Of a stretch of DNA of 64,000 bases, positions 53,916 to 63,349 are shown piece by piece. Below the pieces are notes generated by a model that did no database searches, was not told the DNA's origin, and was given only the letters and a program-made list of their open reading frames with translations. Each line of letters begins with the position of its first letter. The first letter of the stretch is position 1. The position numbers were made by a program, and so were the translations under genes. The DNA comes from Leptolyngbya sp. O-77 (GTDB taxonomy: Bacteria; Cyanobacteriota; Cyanobacteriia; Elainellales; Elainellaceae), in assembly GCF_001548395.1 (NCBI RefSeq), contig NZ_AP017367.1, forward strand, positions 3,695,001-3,759,000, in the 5' to 3' direction.

Positions 53916-54479
53916 ATGCCCCTCTCACGACAGTTTTGGCGTTTGATGGTGACGACAATCGGCGTGATTGGACTGGTGACGGGTTGTGCCCCCTTGGATA
54001 GTTCTCAGCTTGAGCTTGCTCAAAGCGGCTGGATCGATACGCTACGGCGGTTTGGCGAATGGTCTACCCTCTGGCTGTGTTCTGTGGCTGGGGTGTGGAT
54101 CTTCTTTCGGCTCCCCCAAGTGGATCTGGGCTGGATCGGTTCAGAAGTAGGGTTTCACCATCGAGATCGAAACTTCGGGCTGCTGGAACGTTGGGAAACG
54201 CAGCCCCTCCCCGGCGATGCAGAAAAAGCCAATGCCCTGGCGACCTATTGGGCGATCGCCTATCTCATCGGCGCAGCCTACATCCCCTGGGCCAGCACGC
54301 TCCAGCTTCCCGTTGTGGTCAAAAATCTGCTGATTCCAACCGCGCTAGCCATTTTGCTGGCGTGGCTACTGTGGAAAATTGCCAATTCCAACACGCCTGC
54401 CAGCAAAGCCCTCAAGCAGCTATGGCGTACGCTGATGATTCTTAGCTTGGTGAACTGGCTGGTCTGGTTGATCGTGTGA
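53916..54479 (+). CDS. Hypothetical membrane protein
   Basis: A 187-residue protein with an N-terminal segment VTTIGVIGLVTGCAP that resembles a lipoprotein signal. Further hydrophobic helices follow (LWLCSVAGVWIFFRLPQVDL, ALATYWAIAYLIGAAYIPWA, NLLIPTALAILLAWLLW, LWRTLMILSLVNWLVWLIV). A polar loop carries GFHHRDRNFGLLERWETQPL. No family recognised. ATG 53916 is preceded by GAGGTAG. It is convergent with the SH3-domain gene. Confidence 0.75.
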   Translation: MPLSRQFWRLMVTTIGVIGLVTGCAPLDSSQLELAQSGWIDTLRRFGEWSTLWLCSVAGVWIFFRLPQVDLGWIGSEVGFHHRDRNFGLLERWETQPLPGDAEKANALATYWAIAYLIGAAYIPWASTLQLPVVVKNLLIPTALAILLAWLLWKIANSNTPASKALKQLWRTLMILSLVNWLVWLIV

Positions 54480-54496
54480 CGGGTTCCCAGAAACGG

Positions 54497-54529
54497 AAAA
54501 AACTGCTGTGCGGCGATGCTGCACAGCAG
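54497..54529 (-). terminator. Rho-independent terminator for the SH3-domain gene
   Basis: On the minus strand the stem CTGCTGTGC/GCACAGCAG (9 bp, loop AGCATCGCC) is followed by TTTTTT. It lies 60 bp past the stop of the gene at 54590-55243 and may serve the convergent plus-strand gene too. Confidence 0.85.
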
Positions 54530-54589
54530 TCTTGAAAACGAAATCGAATCAGTCGTCTAAACGCGGTTGGTCAATCCCAGAGGCAGCCC

Positions 54590-55243
54590 CTAGCGGTTGG
54601 CATAGCCCGTGAACGCTGCGTCAATGTACTGAGACTGCACCCAGCCGCCCTCGGCCAGTTCCACCCAGTTGTTTTCGCGGCGACCTGTCAGCGCAACGCG
54701 CTGCCCGTCGTAGAGCGTGCTAGTGACGCGGTAGCTGCTGTCTGGGCCAGAGTGGACATTGACCGACTGGTCCGCAGAACGGACAACTCCCTCCGGACGC
54801 ACTTCACGAGCGCCCACATAGCGGGGGTCTTCAGCCACCGTGCGAGTCACGGTATCCCGGCCGCGGAATAACGCCAGCAAGAGGGGGAAGCCCACGATCG
54901 GCAGCAGCAGCCACCACCAAGGGAAGTTCCGGGCAGCACCCACCGCATCGTCAAACGTCACGCCGCCATCGGCCACGCTGTAGTAGCAGGTCTGACGAGC
55001 ATCTGCACCGTCCTTGGTCACCATCAGCACCACCTTCGCATCCTTACCAGGACGGTCAGAAGCACCCGCTTCCACGACTTCCTTAAGGGCAAAGCCATTC
55101 TGCTGGGCATTTCTAATGCAAGAATCAGTAGCCGTCTGCACCACCGCTGGATCTTGAGCAAAAGCAGGAGCCGCCAGCGTTGCACCTGTCAGCAGCACAG
55201 CCACGCCAGCCGAACGAATTGCTAAAGACGTTAAGTTCTTCAT
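54590..55243 (-). CDS. Exported protein with membrane helix and SH3-like domain
   Basis: ATG 55243 gives 217 residues: MKNLTSLAIRSAGVAVLLTG signal ending APAFAQD. A small Cys-containing domain follows (TATDSCIRNAQQNGFALKEV, ARQTCYYSVADGG). A membrane helix (FPWWWLLLPIVGFPLLLALF) and a C-terminal bacterial SH3 domain (SVNVHSGPDSSYRVTSTLYD, RRENNWVELAEGGWVQSQYI) complete it. Likely envelope-located; the SH3 module may bind peptidoglycan. TTG 55249 is an alternative start. A strong terminator follows. Confidence 0.84.
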   Translation of the reverse strand: MKNLTSLAIRSAGVAVLLTGATLAAPAFAQDPAVVQTATDSCIRNAQQNGFALKEVVEAGASDRPGKDAKVVLMVTKDGADARQTCYYSVADGGVTFDDAVGAARNFPWWWLLLPIVGFPLLLALFRGRDTVTRTVAEDPRYVGAREVRPEGVVRSADQSVNVHSGPDSSYRVTSTLYDGQRVALTGRRENNWVELAEGGWVQSQYIDAAFTGYANR

Positions 55244-55578
55244 GTTCAAACAATCCTATTTAGAAAAGAGGGGCAAAAAGCTAAACGGGAATCAATATTC
55301 AGACAAAATTTGGACAAAGTGGACGAATTGGACGGATAAGATACTTCTCCAAAATCGACCAGCCAATTAGAAAACCAAGCGTTAGATAAGGACAAGTCAT
55401 CAAACAAAATCGTTAAATCGAGTTCGTCAAGCAAGCAATCCAAGTCAACAAATACCGAGAAAAGCAGATGCACTAAGGCTCGATCGAGGACGGGCTATCA
55501 GGTCACCACTGCAATCACCGCTGCAATCACAACCGTCACCACAACTGCAAAAGCAGTGTGACCCGATAAATCACCCTG
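55244..55578. other. Intergenic region, no gene seen
   Basis: About 330 bp between two minus-strand genes. A 75-codon frame (55246-55473) encodes a Leu/Asp-rich, unordered sequence and overlaps the downstream start, so it is not accepted. Nothing else identified. Confidence 0.5.
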
Positions 55579-56262
55579 CTATTTGCTGGTCAGCGAAGAA
55601 GCCAGCTCGACGACCTTGCTCAAACTGGCCAGGTGCTCAGAAATCGACTTGACATCGACAGACCCCGTGCTGATGCTGCTGGCATCGTCTGCAAGCTGCT
55701 TAATTGCCTGAGCTGCCTGAGAAACCAAGTCCTTGGAGCCGAAGACCTTAGTTTCGATCTGCTCCTTCAGAGCGTTTCCAGCATCGTCAGCAAACGCCTT
55801 CAGATCAGCCTGGAGCTTGCTTGCAGCAGCCTTAGACGCATCAGCCACGGTGTCAGATTCGACTTTTAAGGCATCCAGCGCAGCGACCGACTCATTCAGC
55901 TTGGCGCTAGCTTTAACAAAACTCTTGGAGAGTTTGGCTTGCTCAGCAGAACCCGCAGGCGCAGTCGCCAACTTGTCCAGAGTTAGCTTCAGGTCATCTG
56001 CCAGCTTCTGAGCATCTTTGAGACTCTTCGGCACGAGTTTGCTGACATCCGAAGCGTAGTCATCAATAACTTCCTGGGTATTGGACAGGGTTTCGATGAA
56101 GCTCTTGAGTTGGGAGGACAGCGTTGGCTCGGCAACCTTGGCTAGCACTGGAGGTGTGATGCTCATCGGAGCGGCGATCGCCCCATCGCCGACTAGCGCA
56201 GACAGCAGTAACAAAACTCCAGCGAGGAACCCAACAAGAACCCGATTGAAAAATGAAGTCAT
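55579..56262 (-). CDS. Secreted helical (coiled-coil) protein
   Basis: A 227-residue protein with an N-terminal signal (VLVGFLAGVLLLLSALVGDG, cleavage near AIAAP). It is followed by an almost entirely helical Lys/Ala/Leu/Asp-rich body (SKLVPKSLKDAQKLADDLKL, ASKLQADLKAFADDAGNALK) with heptad spacing and no cysteines. Likely a periplasmic or extracellular coiled-coil protein. Function unknown. Confidence 0.8.
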   Translation of the reverse strand: MTSFFNRVLVGFLAGVLLLLSALVGDGAIAAPMSITPPVLAKVAEPTLSSQLKSFIETLSNTQEVIDDYASDVSKLVPKSLKDAQKLADDLKLTLDKLATAPAGSAEQAKLSKSFVKASAKLNESVAALDALKVESDTVADASKAAASKLQADLKAFADDAGNALKEQIETKVFGSKDLVSQAAQAIKQLADDASSISTGSVDVKSISEHLASLSKVVELASSLTSK

Positions 56263-56888
56263 AAAACTACAAAATCCCTTTGAACTCAGTAAAGCTGACT
56301 CAGCAGAATCTAATCACAGAACGTAGACTCGCCCTATTAAGAAATCCCAAAGAAATTAATGGTATTGCATCACAACTAGAGTCGAGCAAGCGCGATGGAA
56401 CAGACCGAAACCTTCAAACAATGAGAATCCTAGAAACAGAATCCCTAGAATTGGAATTAATAAAACATTAGAAAATGAACACTCTATCGATCGCGCTACT
56501 CCTGCACTACTCCACGCAACTTAACAATGGCATCGCAGCAACTATTTCTATGTTTGAGCAGAGTCAGAAAATCTTTAAGAAACTTGATGACCGTAGATTA
56601 ATAGAGCGCACTCCTGAGGTCAAGTCGCCTGTGCTACAAGGAGGAAGGAGGGGTAATCTACGAATTTTTTAAGCGTCAATCTCAAATTTACTCTTTGAAC
56701 TTACGGAAGGTTTTCGATTTAGATGTATCCGATTTTTGTCAACACTACGGAATCCCGAACCACCTGTTTGAAGAATAGATCTGAAGGGCGAATTTCATCC
56801 TTTTCTAGGCAATCAACGTTTCAAATCCAATCCAAGCTCCGCTTCTGACTTCATGTGAACGCAAGAAGCTAACAGGTGTGATTAAACC
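56263..56888. other. Intergenic region, no credible gene
   Basis: About 625 bp, AT-rich. Two 63-65-codon frames (56280-56471 and 56475-56672) lack ordered features. No RNA gene or clear repeat seen. It separates divergent genes and probably contains promoters I cannot place. Confidence 0.5.
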
Positions 56889-57440
56889 ATGCAAACTTAC
56901 CTACTGCTTAGTCTGGTTGTCAGTCCGTTGATTGTCGGATCTGTGCTTGCTTTTGTGATCAGCGCATCGTGGATATCGATGTTGATGGTTTTGCTGGGTG
57001 CGATCGCCGGAGCAATTTTGACTATGCCCTCAGGGATTTTCTGGTTACAAACGCTGCACCAGGAGTGGATACAATCCCAGGCTGCCGGGTTTGTTTTTGT
57101 CCCGATCATTCTTCCATTCTTTGCGTATGTCGGGGCGATCGCAGGCGCAAGTTTGGTGGTTTTCCTCTATGGCTACGACGGAAACCCTGCGTCTGGCATG
57201 TGGCTTCATCTCGTGGCAAGTTGCCTCACGGTTGTCGTGGCTGGGTTGATTCCCTCGGCGATCGCCGCGATTCCCTCTTTTCCCAATTCCGCGAATGCAG
57301 CAGGGCAAGCAGACGAACGATTGGTGTTTGTCCTTCTGTTTGCCATAGGCGCTGGAATTGCAAGTTCCTGGCTGGCAAGCCAACTCGCTTACCTGCTGAT
57401 CCTCCTGATCATTCAGGGATACAGCAGCTTGGTTAACTAA
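56889..57440 (+). CDS. Hypothetical multi-pass membrane protein
   Basis: A 183-residue protein with about five hydrophobic helices (SLVVSPLIVGSVLAFVISAS, ISMLMVLLGAIAGAILTMP, GFVFVPIILPFFAYVGAIAG, LVASCLTVVVAGLIPSAIAA, RLVFVLLFAIGAGIASSWLA). Polar loops are short. Gly/Ala-rich helices suggest tight packing. No transporter family recognised. Start ATG 56889. Confidence 0.78.
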   Translation: MQTYLLLSLVVSPLIVGSVLAFVISASWISMLMVLLGAIAGAILTMPSGIFWLQTLHQEWIQSQAAGFVFVPIILPFFAYVGAIAGASLVVFLYGYDGNPASGMWLHLVASCLTVVVAGLIPSAIAAIPSFPNSANAAGQADERLVFVLLFAIGAGIASSWLASQLAYLLILLIIQGYSSLVN

Positions 57441-57562
57441 AGCCCAGCGCCGAAGGGATAAGGCGAGAAATAGGCGAGCAATAGTTCTATCAACTCATTT
57501 TGGGCGAAGATGCTTGGGCGCAAGTCAGATCGTTGGTTCGGTCATGAGGCTTATCTTATCCT

Positions 57563-59038
57563 CTAGAACCGTTCTAGGGTGGGAAATGCGCTAGGGGCGA
57601 TCGCCCTTGCGGCTTCTCCACAAGTCTTGGGCGTAGGAAAGATCTTGCCCGGATTCGCCAGCCCTTTGGGGTTAAACACCTGGCGGACGTATTGCATCGT
57701 CTCCAAATCGGCAGCAGAGAACATTTCGGGCATATAGCAGCGCTTGTCTGCACCAATACCATGTTCACCCGAAATACTGCCGCCCACCTTCACGCACAGC
57801 TTCAGGATGTCGCCGCCCAGCTCCTCGACTTTCTCCAACTCTCCAGGAATCGCGTTGTTATAGAGAATTAGCGGGTGCAGGTTGCCGTCGCCCGCATGAA
57901 ATACATTCGCCACACGATAGCCGTGCTTTTGGCTCAGCGCCTCAATTTCTTGCAGCACATATTGCAGCTTCGTCCGGGGAATCACGCCGTCCTGCACGTA
58001 GTAATCGGGACTGATGCGGCCCATCGCAGCGAAGGCGGCCTTGCGGCCTTTCCACAGCGTCAGCCGCTCTTGCGGATCGCTGGCGGCAGTGATGTTTCGC
58101 GCCCCGTTTTGGCGACAGAGGGCTTCGACGCGCTGCGTGTTGGTGTCCACTTCTATCTTGGAGCCGTCTAGCTCAATCAGCAAAATCGCCTCAGCATCGC
58201 GGGGATAGCAGTTCGTGCCGACGACATCTTCCACGGCGTTGATGCTGAAATTGTCCATCATTTCCATGCCGCCGGGGATAATGCCCGCGCTGATAATGTC
58301 CGACACAGTTTGTCCCGCTGCTTCCACGCTAGAAAAATCCGCCAGCAGCACGCGGATGGTCTCCGGGGCTTTTAGAATCCGCAGCGTAATTTCTGTGGCA
58401 ATACCCAGCGTCCCTTCGGAGCCGACGAAGATTCCAGTCAGGTCGTATCCGGGCATTTCAGGGATCTTGCCGCCCAAATCGACAACCTCGCCGGTCGCCG
58501 TCACCACTTTCAACCCCAGGACGTGGTTTACCGTCACACCATACTTCAAACAGTGAACCCCGCCAGAGTTTTCTGCCACGTTGCCGCCGATGGAGCAGAT
58601 AATCTGGCTGGAGGGATCGGGCGCGTAGTAAAAGCCAGCGCCGCTGACGGCTTGCGTCACCCAGTTGTTGATCACACCGGGCTGCACCACGACGCGCTGA
58701 TTTTCTAGGTCAATGTCCAAGATCTGGTTCATGCGGGCGGTGACGATCAGCACGCAGTCTTCCACAGGCAGCGCCCCGCCGGAGAGTCCCGTGCCTGCGC
58801 CTCTGGCGACAAAAGGGACTTGATGGCGATCGCACACTCGAATCACCTGCGCTACTTGCTCCGTCGTGCGTGGCAGCACCACCACCGCCGGCCGCTGCTT
58901 GTAGCTGGTCAGCCCGTCGCATTCGTAGACCAGCAGTTCTTCCTTGCGCCGAATCACGCCGGACTCGCCCAAAACCGCGTCAAATTCTCGCAAAATCGGG
59001 GCCCAGTCGCGTTGGGAAGACGTTTCGAGTGTCAGCAT
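57563..59038 (-). CDS. glcD: Glycolate dehydrogenase FAD-binding subunit
   Basis: GlcD oxidises glycolate to glyoxylate in photorespiratory carbon salvage. The 491-residue protein has the PCMH-type FAD domain (VVVLPRTTEQVAQVIRVCDR, PFVARGAGTGLSGGALP, GNVAENSGGVHCLKYGVT, GIFVGSEGTLGIATEITLRI). The C-terminal substrate domain has NVFHAGDGNLHPLILYNNAI, GGSISGEHGIGADKR and FNPKGLANPGKIFP. Cyanobacteria typically use such GlcD proteins rather than plant glycolate oxidase. Related D-lactate dehydrogenases look similar, so substrate is inferred from family and host. Intact frame; no glcE or glcF adjacent. Confidence 0.92.
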   Translation of the reverse strand: MLTLETSSQRDWAPILREFDAVLGESGVIRRKEELLVYECDGLTSYKQRPAVVVLPRTTEQVAQVIRVCDRHQVPFVARGAGTGLSGGALPVEDCVLIVTARMNQILDIDLENQRVVVQPGVINNWVTQAVSGAGFYYAPDPSSQIICSIGGNVAENSGGVHCLKYGVTVNHVLGLKVVTATGEVVDLGGKIPEMPGYDLTGIFVGSEGTLGIATEITLRILKAPETIRVLLADFSSVEAAGQTVSDIISAGIIPGGMEMMDNFSINAVEDVVGTNCYPRDAEAILLIELDGSKIEVDTNTQRVEALCRQNGARNITAASDPQERLTLWKGRKAAFAAMGRISPDYYVQDGVIPRTKLQYVLQEIEALSQKHGYRVANVFHAGDGNLHPLILYNNAIPGELEKVEELGGDILKLCVKVGGSISGEHGIGADKRCYMPEMFSAADLETMQYVRQVFNPKGLANPGKIFPTPKTCGEAARAIAPSAFPTLERF

Positions 59039-59359
59039 GTCCAGAGGTTCAGAGTAGTAGGAGAAGGAGTCAGGAATTGAAGATTAACTATAGATAAGGG
59101 GTTGACCGAGATGCGAACGAATCATTTGCCCTAACCTTATCATCAGGCGTTTTGCTGAAAGATGCTAGTCGTCGCCAAGGATGCAGATTCTCCTATACCT
59201 TTCCTATCTAGCCTATCTAGGAGGGACTTGAAATCCGCCCAACTCTTGCGTCCCCTGGCGTAAAGATCCCCTCCCCTTCACCAAGGGGGACTTCTAGCGC
59301 CCCCATCCCGAAGCCTGACTCCTGACCCCTGCAACCCCACTCCTGCACCCCGATCCCCT

Positions 59360-60586
59360 ATGAAAACGATCGCCGAAATTAACGACAAGATTCAGCAGCA
59401 AACAGCCGTGGTGTGGACGGTGGAGGAGCTAAAGGCGCGGGTGGCAGAGTTGGGTGTGGCCCAGGTGGCGAAGACGGTGGACGTAGTGACGACGGGCACA
59501 TTTGAGCCTGCGGAGTCATCTGGGGCGGTGCTGAACCTGGGGCATACGGACCCGCCGATTAAAATTCGCCAGTGCTGGCTGGATGGCGTGATGGCCTATT
59601 CGGGCTTTGGGGCGGTGGACTTGTATCTGGGCGCGAGTCAGATGGCGGAGATGGGCGGCGCGTGGGATACGCCTGATCCGGAGGAACTGCGCGAGGGCAA
59701 AGGGCGCAATGTGCCGCGAGAGCGGGGCGGCGGCCATGTCATCGCCGATTTGATTGCTGGCAAACCTGTAAAGCTGCGGGCGATCGGCCAGGTGACGGAC
59801 TGCTATCCCCGTGCGTCGGTAGAGACGACGATTACCCGCGATACGATTAATCAGTTCTATCTATTTAACCCACGCAATCTGTATCAGAACTTTATCGTGG
59901 GCGTGAATGGGGGCGATCGCCCGCTTTATACCTACCTCGGCCCGCTCCAGCCGCGCCTAGGCAATGCAGTCTATGCCAATCCAGGAGCGCTGTCGCCCCT
60001 GCTCAATGACCCCGATTTGAAACTGGTAGGCATTGGCACGCGAATTTTTCTGGGGGGCGGCGTGGGCTATGTGGCCTGGGAGGGAACCCAGCATTTCCCC
60101 CTGCAAAAGCGGCTGCCCAACCGCACACCCATCGGCCCGGCAGCGACACTGGCGCTAATTGGCGATGCCAAGCAAATGAGCGATCGCTGGGTTAAGGGCT
60201 GCTATTTCAAAGGCTACGGCCCGTCGCTGATGATTGGCATTGGCGTGCCGCTGCCCGTGCTGAATGAAACAGTCGTGGAGCGCTGCGCCGTGCAGGATGC
60301 CGACTTGGTGGCTCCGGTGGTGGATTTCTCGATTCCTCGGCGGGTGCGTCCCACCTTCGGACTGGTCAGCTATGCCCAGCTCAAATCAGGTCGCATCACC
60401 CTCGACGGCCGCAGCGTCCGCGCCGCGCCGCTGTCTAGCATTTTTCTGGCGCGACAAATAGCCCAGGAGCTAAAGCAGTGGATCGAGGCGGGAGAATTTA
60501 CGCTGACGGAACCTGTGGCTCCCATTCCGGGCGATCGCACATTTCTAGCGCAAGATCGACTGGGGCCACAGCTCAGCCTGGAATAG
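59360..60586 (+). CDS. Homocysteine biosynthesis-family protein (DUF39/HcyBio)
   Basis: A 408-residue protein of the COG1900/DUF39 family: MKTIAEINDKIQQQTAVVWT at the start, DVVTTGTFEPAESSGAVLNL, GGGHVIADLIAGKPVKLRAI, TDCYPRASVETTITRDTINQ, and the glycine-rich RIFLGGGVGYVAWEGTQHFP. In methanogens this family converts aspartate semialdehyde to homocysteine with sulfide. The cysteine in TDCYPR is a plausible catalytic residue. There is no ferredoxin partner gene here. Role in cyanobacteria is inferred only. Confidence 0.9.
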   Translation: MKTIAEINDKIQQQTAVVWTVEELKARVAELGVAQVAKTVDVVTTGTFEPAESSGAVLNLGHTDPPIKIRQCWLDGVMAYSGFGAVDLYLGASQMAEMGGAWDTPDPEELREGKGRNVPRERGGGHVIADLIAGKPVKLRAIGQVTDCYPRASVETTITRDTINQFYLFNPRNLYQNFIVGVNGGDRPLYTYLGPLQPRLGNAVYANPGALSPLLNDPDLKLVGIGTRIFLGGGVGYVAWEGTQHFPLQKRLPNRTPIGPAATLALIGDAKQMSDRWVKGCYFKGYGPSLMIGIGVPLPVLNETVVERCAVQDADLVAPVVDFSIPRRVRPTFGLVSYAQLKSGRITLDGRSVRAAPLSSIFLARQIAQELKQWIEAGEFTLTEPVAPIPGDRTFLAQDRLGPQLSLE

Positions 60587-60625
60587 CGGTTAGCCCAAAG
60601 CCAAAACCACCCTCAAGCATCTTCC

Positions 60626-61945
60626 TCAAACATCTTTCTGACGCTTGATAGGCTTAGACACGCCCTCGCGCCGCACGGGAGCCGACGCTGCCCCACCCTC
60701 GCCAGCGCGAACGGGACGAGACGGCGCGCCGCCCCGATCGGGGAATCGCTTCTTGCGAGCAAAGTTGCTCCGTGAACCGCCCCCCTTCGACTTGCGCTTC
60801 TTGGGTGGCACAAGTCCAATCATCGTGCCGTTCTGCAAGGTCAGGTTGTTGCCCTGTCGCTGTACGTGCAAATCCCAGAAATAGCCGACGGTTTTGCCTT
60901 CCAGAGTTCCATGCAGGATGATTTTGAACACCCGCTCCTTGTCTTCGCCAGGTTTATCAGTCTTTTTAGGAGACTGCTGGACGCGCACAACGACGCGGTT
61001 GTCTTCGGGAGAAACTGACATTACCTCGCCCCGCACCGAGAAGTAGCCGTCGGTAAGCCCATCCGGCATCCCAGTCTCCACAGTTTTAGATGCAGTTTCC
61101 GAAGCGGTTTCAGAAGAGGCTTCATCCGCTTCTGGTTCATCTGTGTCTCTGGATTTAGTTAAACTTTCAGGCTCCCAGACTCCCACAATCTGAGCATGGA
61201 GATCTGTTGCCTTTTCGCGGGTGCGGGGATACACCACCCACAGGTGCGCCTGGGTCAGGTCGAGATGCTTTTTCACCAGGCTCATCACCCGTCCCAACAG
61301 CACGGCATCGATCACGGTGCCGTCTTCTGTGGTCAGCGTGCCACGGGTAAACTGCTCCTCAGAGGGGGCATACACGCCGCGCACCAGCCCAATGGCGCGA
61401 TACTGCATGGGTTCGCTGGCGGGCGGAATGGGGTGATTTCGCGGGGTGTTCTTTTCAGCTACGCCTGCGTCAATGGTTCCAGAGGCTGCCTCAGCGTTCC
61501 CTTGAGTTCCCACCTCCGCCACGGGTTCAGTCGCCGCTGGAGATTCAGCCACCGTGCTGTCTAGCTGGTCTGGCATTGCTGCGGGTTCTGCGACCGAAGG
61601 CTTAATGCTCTGAGGCTTGGGGTCTTCTTCGGGTTTGGCGGCGGCCGGGCGGACAGGCGGCTTGGGCGGCCTGGGTGGTGTTAGCGGCTTCACAGTAGCC
61701 GTCTTGTCATCCTGCGATAGGCTTTCTGAGGCATCCGGCTGGTGGGCATGAGCGTCAGCACCGTTGGGCGTGGGCAAATCGGATGGCACGGTCGGGGCAT
61801 CGCTGGACAAAGCGGGGGCGGAAATCTGATCCATATCGGTCGGTACTGGTGAGGATAGCTCAGGTGCAGATGATGCCTGAGACGGTTCATTGGGGGACGA
61901 CGATGACCCAGAAGACTTGGACGACTGAGCGCGAGACGAACTCAT
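60626..61945 (-). CDS. Hypothetical protein with disordered N-terminus and basic tail
   Basis: A 439-residue protein with an AGGAGG ribosome site before ATG 61945. Residues 1-185 are Ser/Pro/Ala-rich and disordered. Residues 187-370 contain an ordered domain (YRAIGLVRGVYAPSEEQFTR, VLLGRVMSLVKKHLDLTQAH, LWVVYPRTREKATDLHAQIV) interrupted by an acidic insert. Residues 375-439 are strongly basic (KKRKSKGGGSRSNFARKKRF) and could bind RNA or DNA. Family unrecognised beyond being cyanobacterial-looking. Convergent with the HcyBio gene, 39 bp apart. Confidence 0.8.
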   Translation of the reverse strand: MSSSRAQSSKSSGSSSSPNEPSQASSAPELSSPVPTDMDQISAPALSSDAPTVPSDLPTPNGADAHAHQPDASESLSQDDKTATVKPLTPPRPPKPPVRPAAAKPEEDPKPQSIKPSVAEPAAMPDQLDSTVAESPAATEPVAEVGTQGNAEAASGTIDAGVAEKNTPRNHPIPPASEPMQYRAIGLVRGVYAPSEEQFTRGTLTTEDGTVIDAVLLGRVMSLVKKHLDLTQAHLWVVYPRTREKATDLHAQIVGVWEPESLTKSRDTDEPEADEASSETASETASKTVETGMPDGLTDGYFSVRGEVMSVSPEDNRVVVRVQQSPKKTDKPGEDKERVFKIILHGTLEGKTVGYFWDLHVQRQGNNLTLQNGTMIGLVPPKKRKSKGGGSRSNFARKKRFPDRGGAPSRPVRAGEGGAASAPVRREGVSKPIKRQKDV

Positions 61946-62328
61946 GCAACCTCCTTATTGCGGGAACCCATCCACCCGCAAACGCTGACAGGTAAATGCC
62001 AGTGAAACAACAAGCGAACCACTTGGAAATAAACACTAGGTTAACATCCAGGTTGATGCTGGCTGCCAGTCTTGATAGGCATTTTTATCGACTGAGCGTT
62101 TCAGGGTCAATCGGCTAAGGGCGGTTGGGGCATGTCCCCACTTGCAGGGAGTGAGCCTAGACAGGCCCAGAGTTGCCCGTTGCAAAGCGCGGGGCATCAT
62201 TATTCCCTGCTGATTTATACAGAGGCGATCGCCCAGGATCAGGGATTTCGGCTGATGTTTTCGATGTTGGATCATAATGGAATGGCATTTGACAAATGCG
62301 AATTTCTATTTGAGTTTGGGGTTTGGCC
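61946..62328. other. Divergent spacer, no gene seen
   Basis: About 380 bp between divergent genes. A 78-codon frame (62132-62368) overlaps the TPR gene start and is not protein-like. Promoters for both flanking genes should lie here, but no clear boxes were found. Confidence 0.5.
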
Positions 62329-63285
62329 GTGTTTGACAAGCGCAATCGTTGGATTGTTAACGGGGTGATGGCGATCGCCGCCTTCGCTTTCTTGGCCCTG
62401 CTGTTTCTGCCGTTCATGACGGCGCTGCGGTCAGGAGTAGCCAGTTCGGGTGCGTCGCCCAGCGCCACGCCCGGCGCGTCTCCTGCGTCGCAACAGGCGG
62501 AACTGGCAGATCAGGCGCGGGGCTATGAGCTGGTGCTGCAACGAGAACCCGACAATCAAACCGCGCTGCGGGGGCTGCTGGAAACCCGCATTCGCCAGGG
62601 CGACGTGCAGGGCGCAATCGAGCCATTGGAAAAGCTGGCCAAGCTCAACCCTGACCAGAGCGACTACACCGTGCTGCTGGCCCAGGCAAAACAGCGCGTG
62701 GGCGATCGCGAAGGAGCCGCCCAGGCCTACCGCAGCATCTTGGACACCCAGCCAGGAAATATCAACGCGCTGCAAGGGTTTGTGGATCTGATGCTAGAGC
62801 AGCAGCGCCCCGAAGCAGCCGTCAGCCTGCTGCAAGACACGCTCCGCACCGCCGATGAGCGAAATCGGGTGGCTCCGGGCAGCGTCGATGTGGTTTCGGT
62901 GCAACTGCTGCTGGGGCGGGTCTACGCGCAGCAGGGCAGGACGCAAGAGGCGATCGCCCTCTACGACCAGTCCATCGAGCAAAACGCCCTCGATTTTCGC
63001 CCAGTGCTGGGCAAGGCGCTCGTTCTGCAAGCCGCCGGACGCACCGAAGAATCCAAGCCCCTGTTTGACAGCGCCGCTGCCCTAGCTCCAGCGCAATATA
63101 AAGATCAGATCAACCAGCTTGCCAGCGGCGGACAGGGGCAAACTGCTGCATCGCCCTTGGAATCGGCTCCAGCGGAGGCACCCGCAGGCACAACGCCCCT
63201 GCCCAGCCCAACGACCCTCCCAGCAGGCAGCCCTGCGGCCGAGAGCAGCCCTTCTTCGCCATCCCGCGTCACGGGCAATCCCTAA
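62329..63285 (+). CDS. Membrane-anchored TPR protein
   Basis: GTG 62329 (MFDKRNRWIVN; TTG 62323 is two codons upstream) gives 318 residues. It has an N-terminal membrane helix (NGVMAIAAFAFLALLFLPFM), a Ser/Ala/Pro linker, four to five TPR motifs over about 55-255 (YELVLQREPDNQTALRGLLE, AAQAYRSILDTQPGNINALQ, EAIALYDQSIEQNALDFRPV), then a disordered Pro/Ala/Ser tail. It resembles cyanobacterial Ycf37/Ycf3-type scaffold proteins in layout, but is not clearly one of them. Likely a protein-interaction scaffold at the membrane. Confidence 0.85.
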   Translation: MFDKRNRWIVNGVMAIAAFAFLALLFLPFMTALRSGVASSGASPSATPGASPASQQAELADQARGYELVLQREPDNQTALRGLLETRIRQGDVQGAIEPLEKLAKLNPDQSDYTVLLAQAKQRVGDREGAAQAYRSILDTQPGNINALQGFVDLMLEQQRPEAAVSLLQDTLRTADERNRVAPGSVDVVSVQLLLGRVYAQQGRTQEAIALYDQSIEQNALDFRPVLGKALVLQAAGRTEESKPLFDSAAALAPAQYKDQINQLASGGQGQTAASPLESAPAEAPAGTTPLPSPTTLPAGSPAAESSPSSPSRVTGNP

Positions 63286-63349
63286 ACGGTTCGCAATCTG
63301 CCACATCCAACTCCCTTAAAATCTGCAACCAGCACTCTCTCAGCCACCC

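Noticed and set aside
55246..55473. 75-codon minus-strand frame overlapping the SH3 gene start
   Set aside because: Leu/Asp-rich chance frame that overlaps the downstream start, with no ribosome site or ordered features.
56280..56672. Two 63-65-codon frames in the 56.3-56.9 kb spacer
   Set aside because: No ordered features, weak starts, AT-rich spacer composition.
62132..62368. 78-codon frame upstream of the TPR gene
   Set aside because: Overlaps the TPR start in another frame and is not protein-like.
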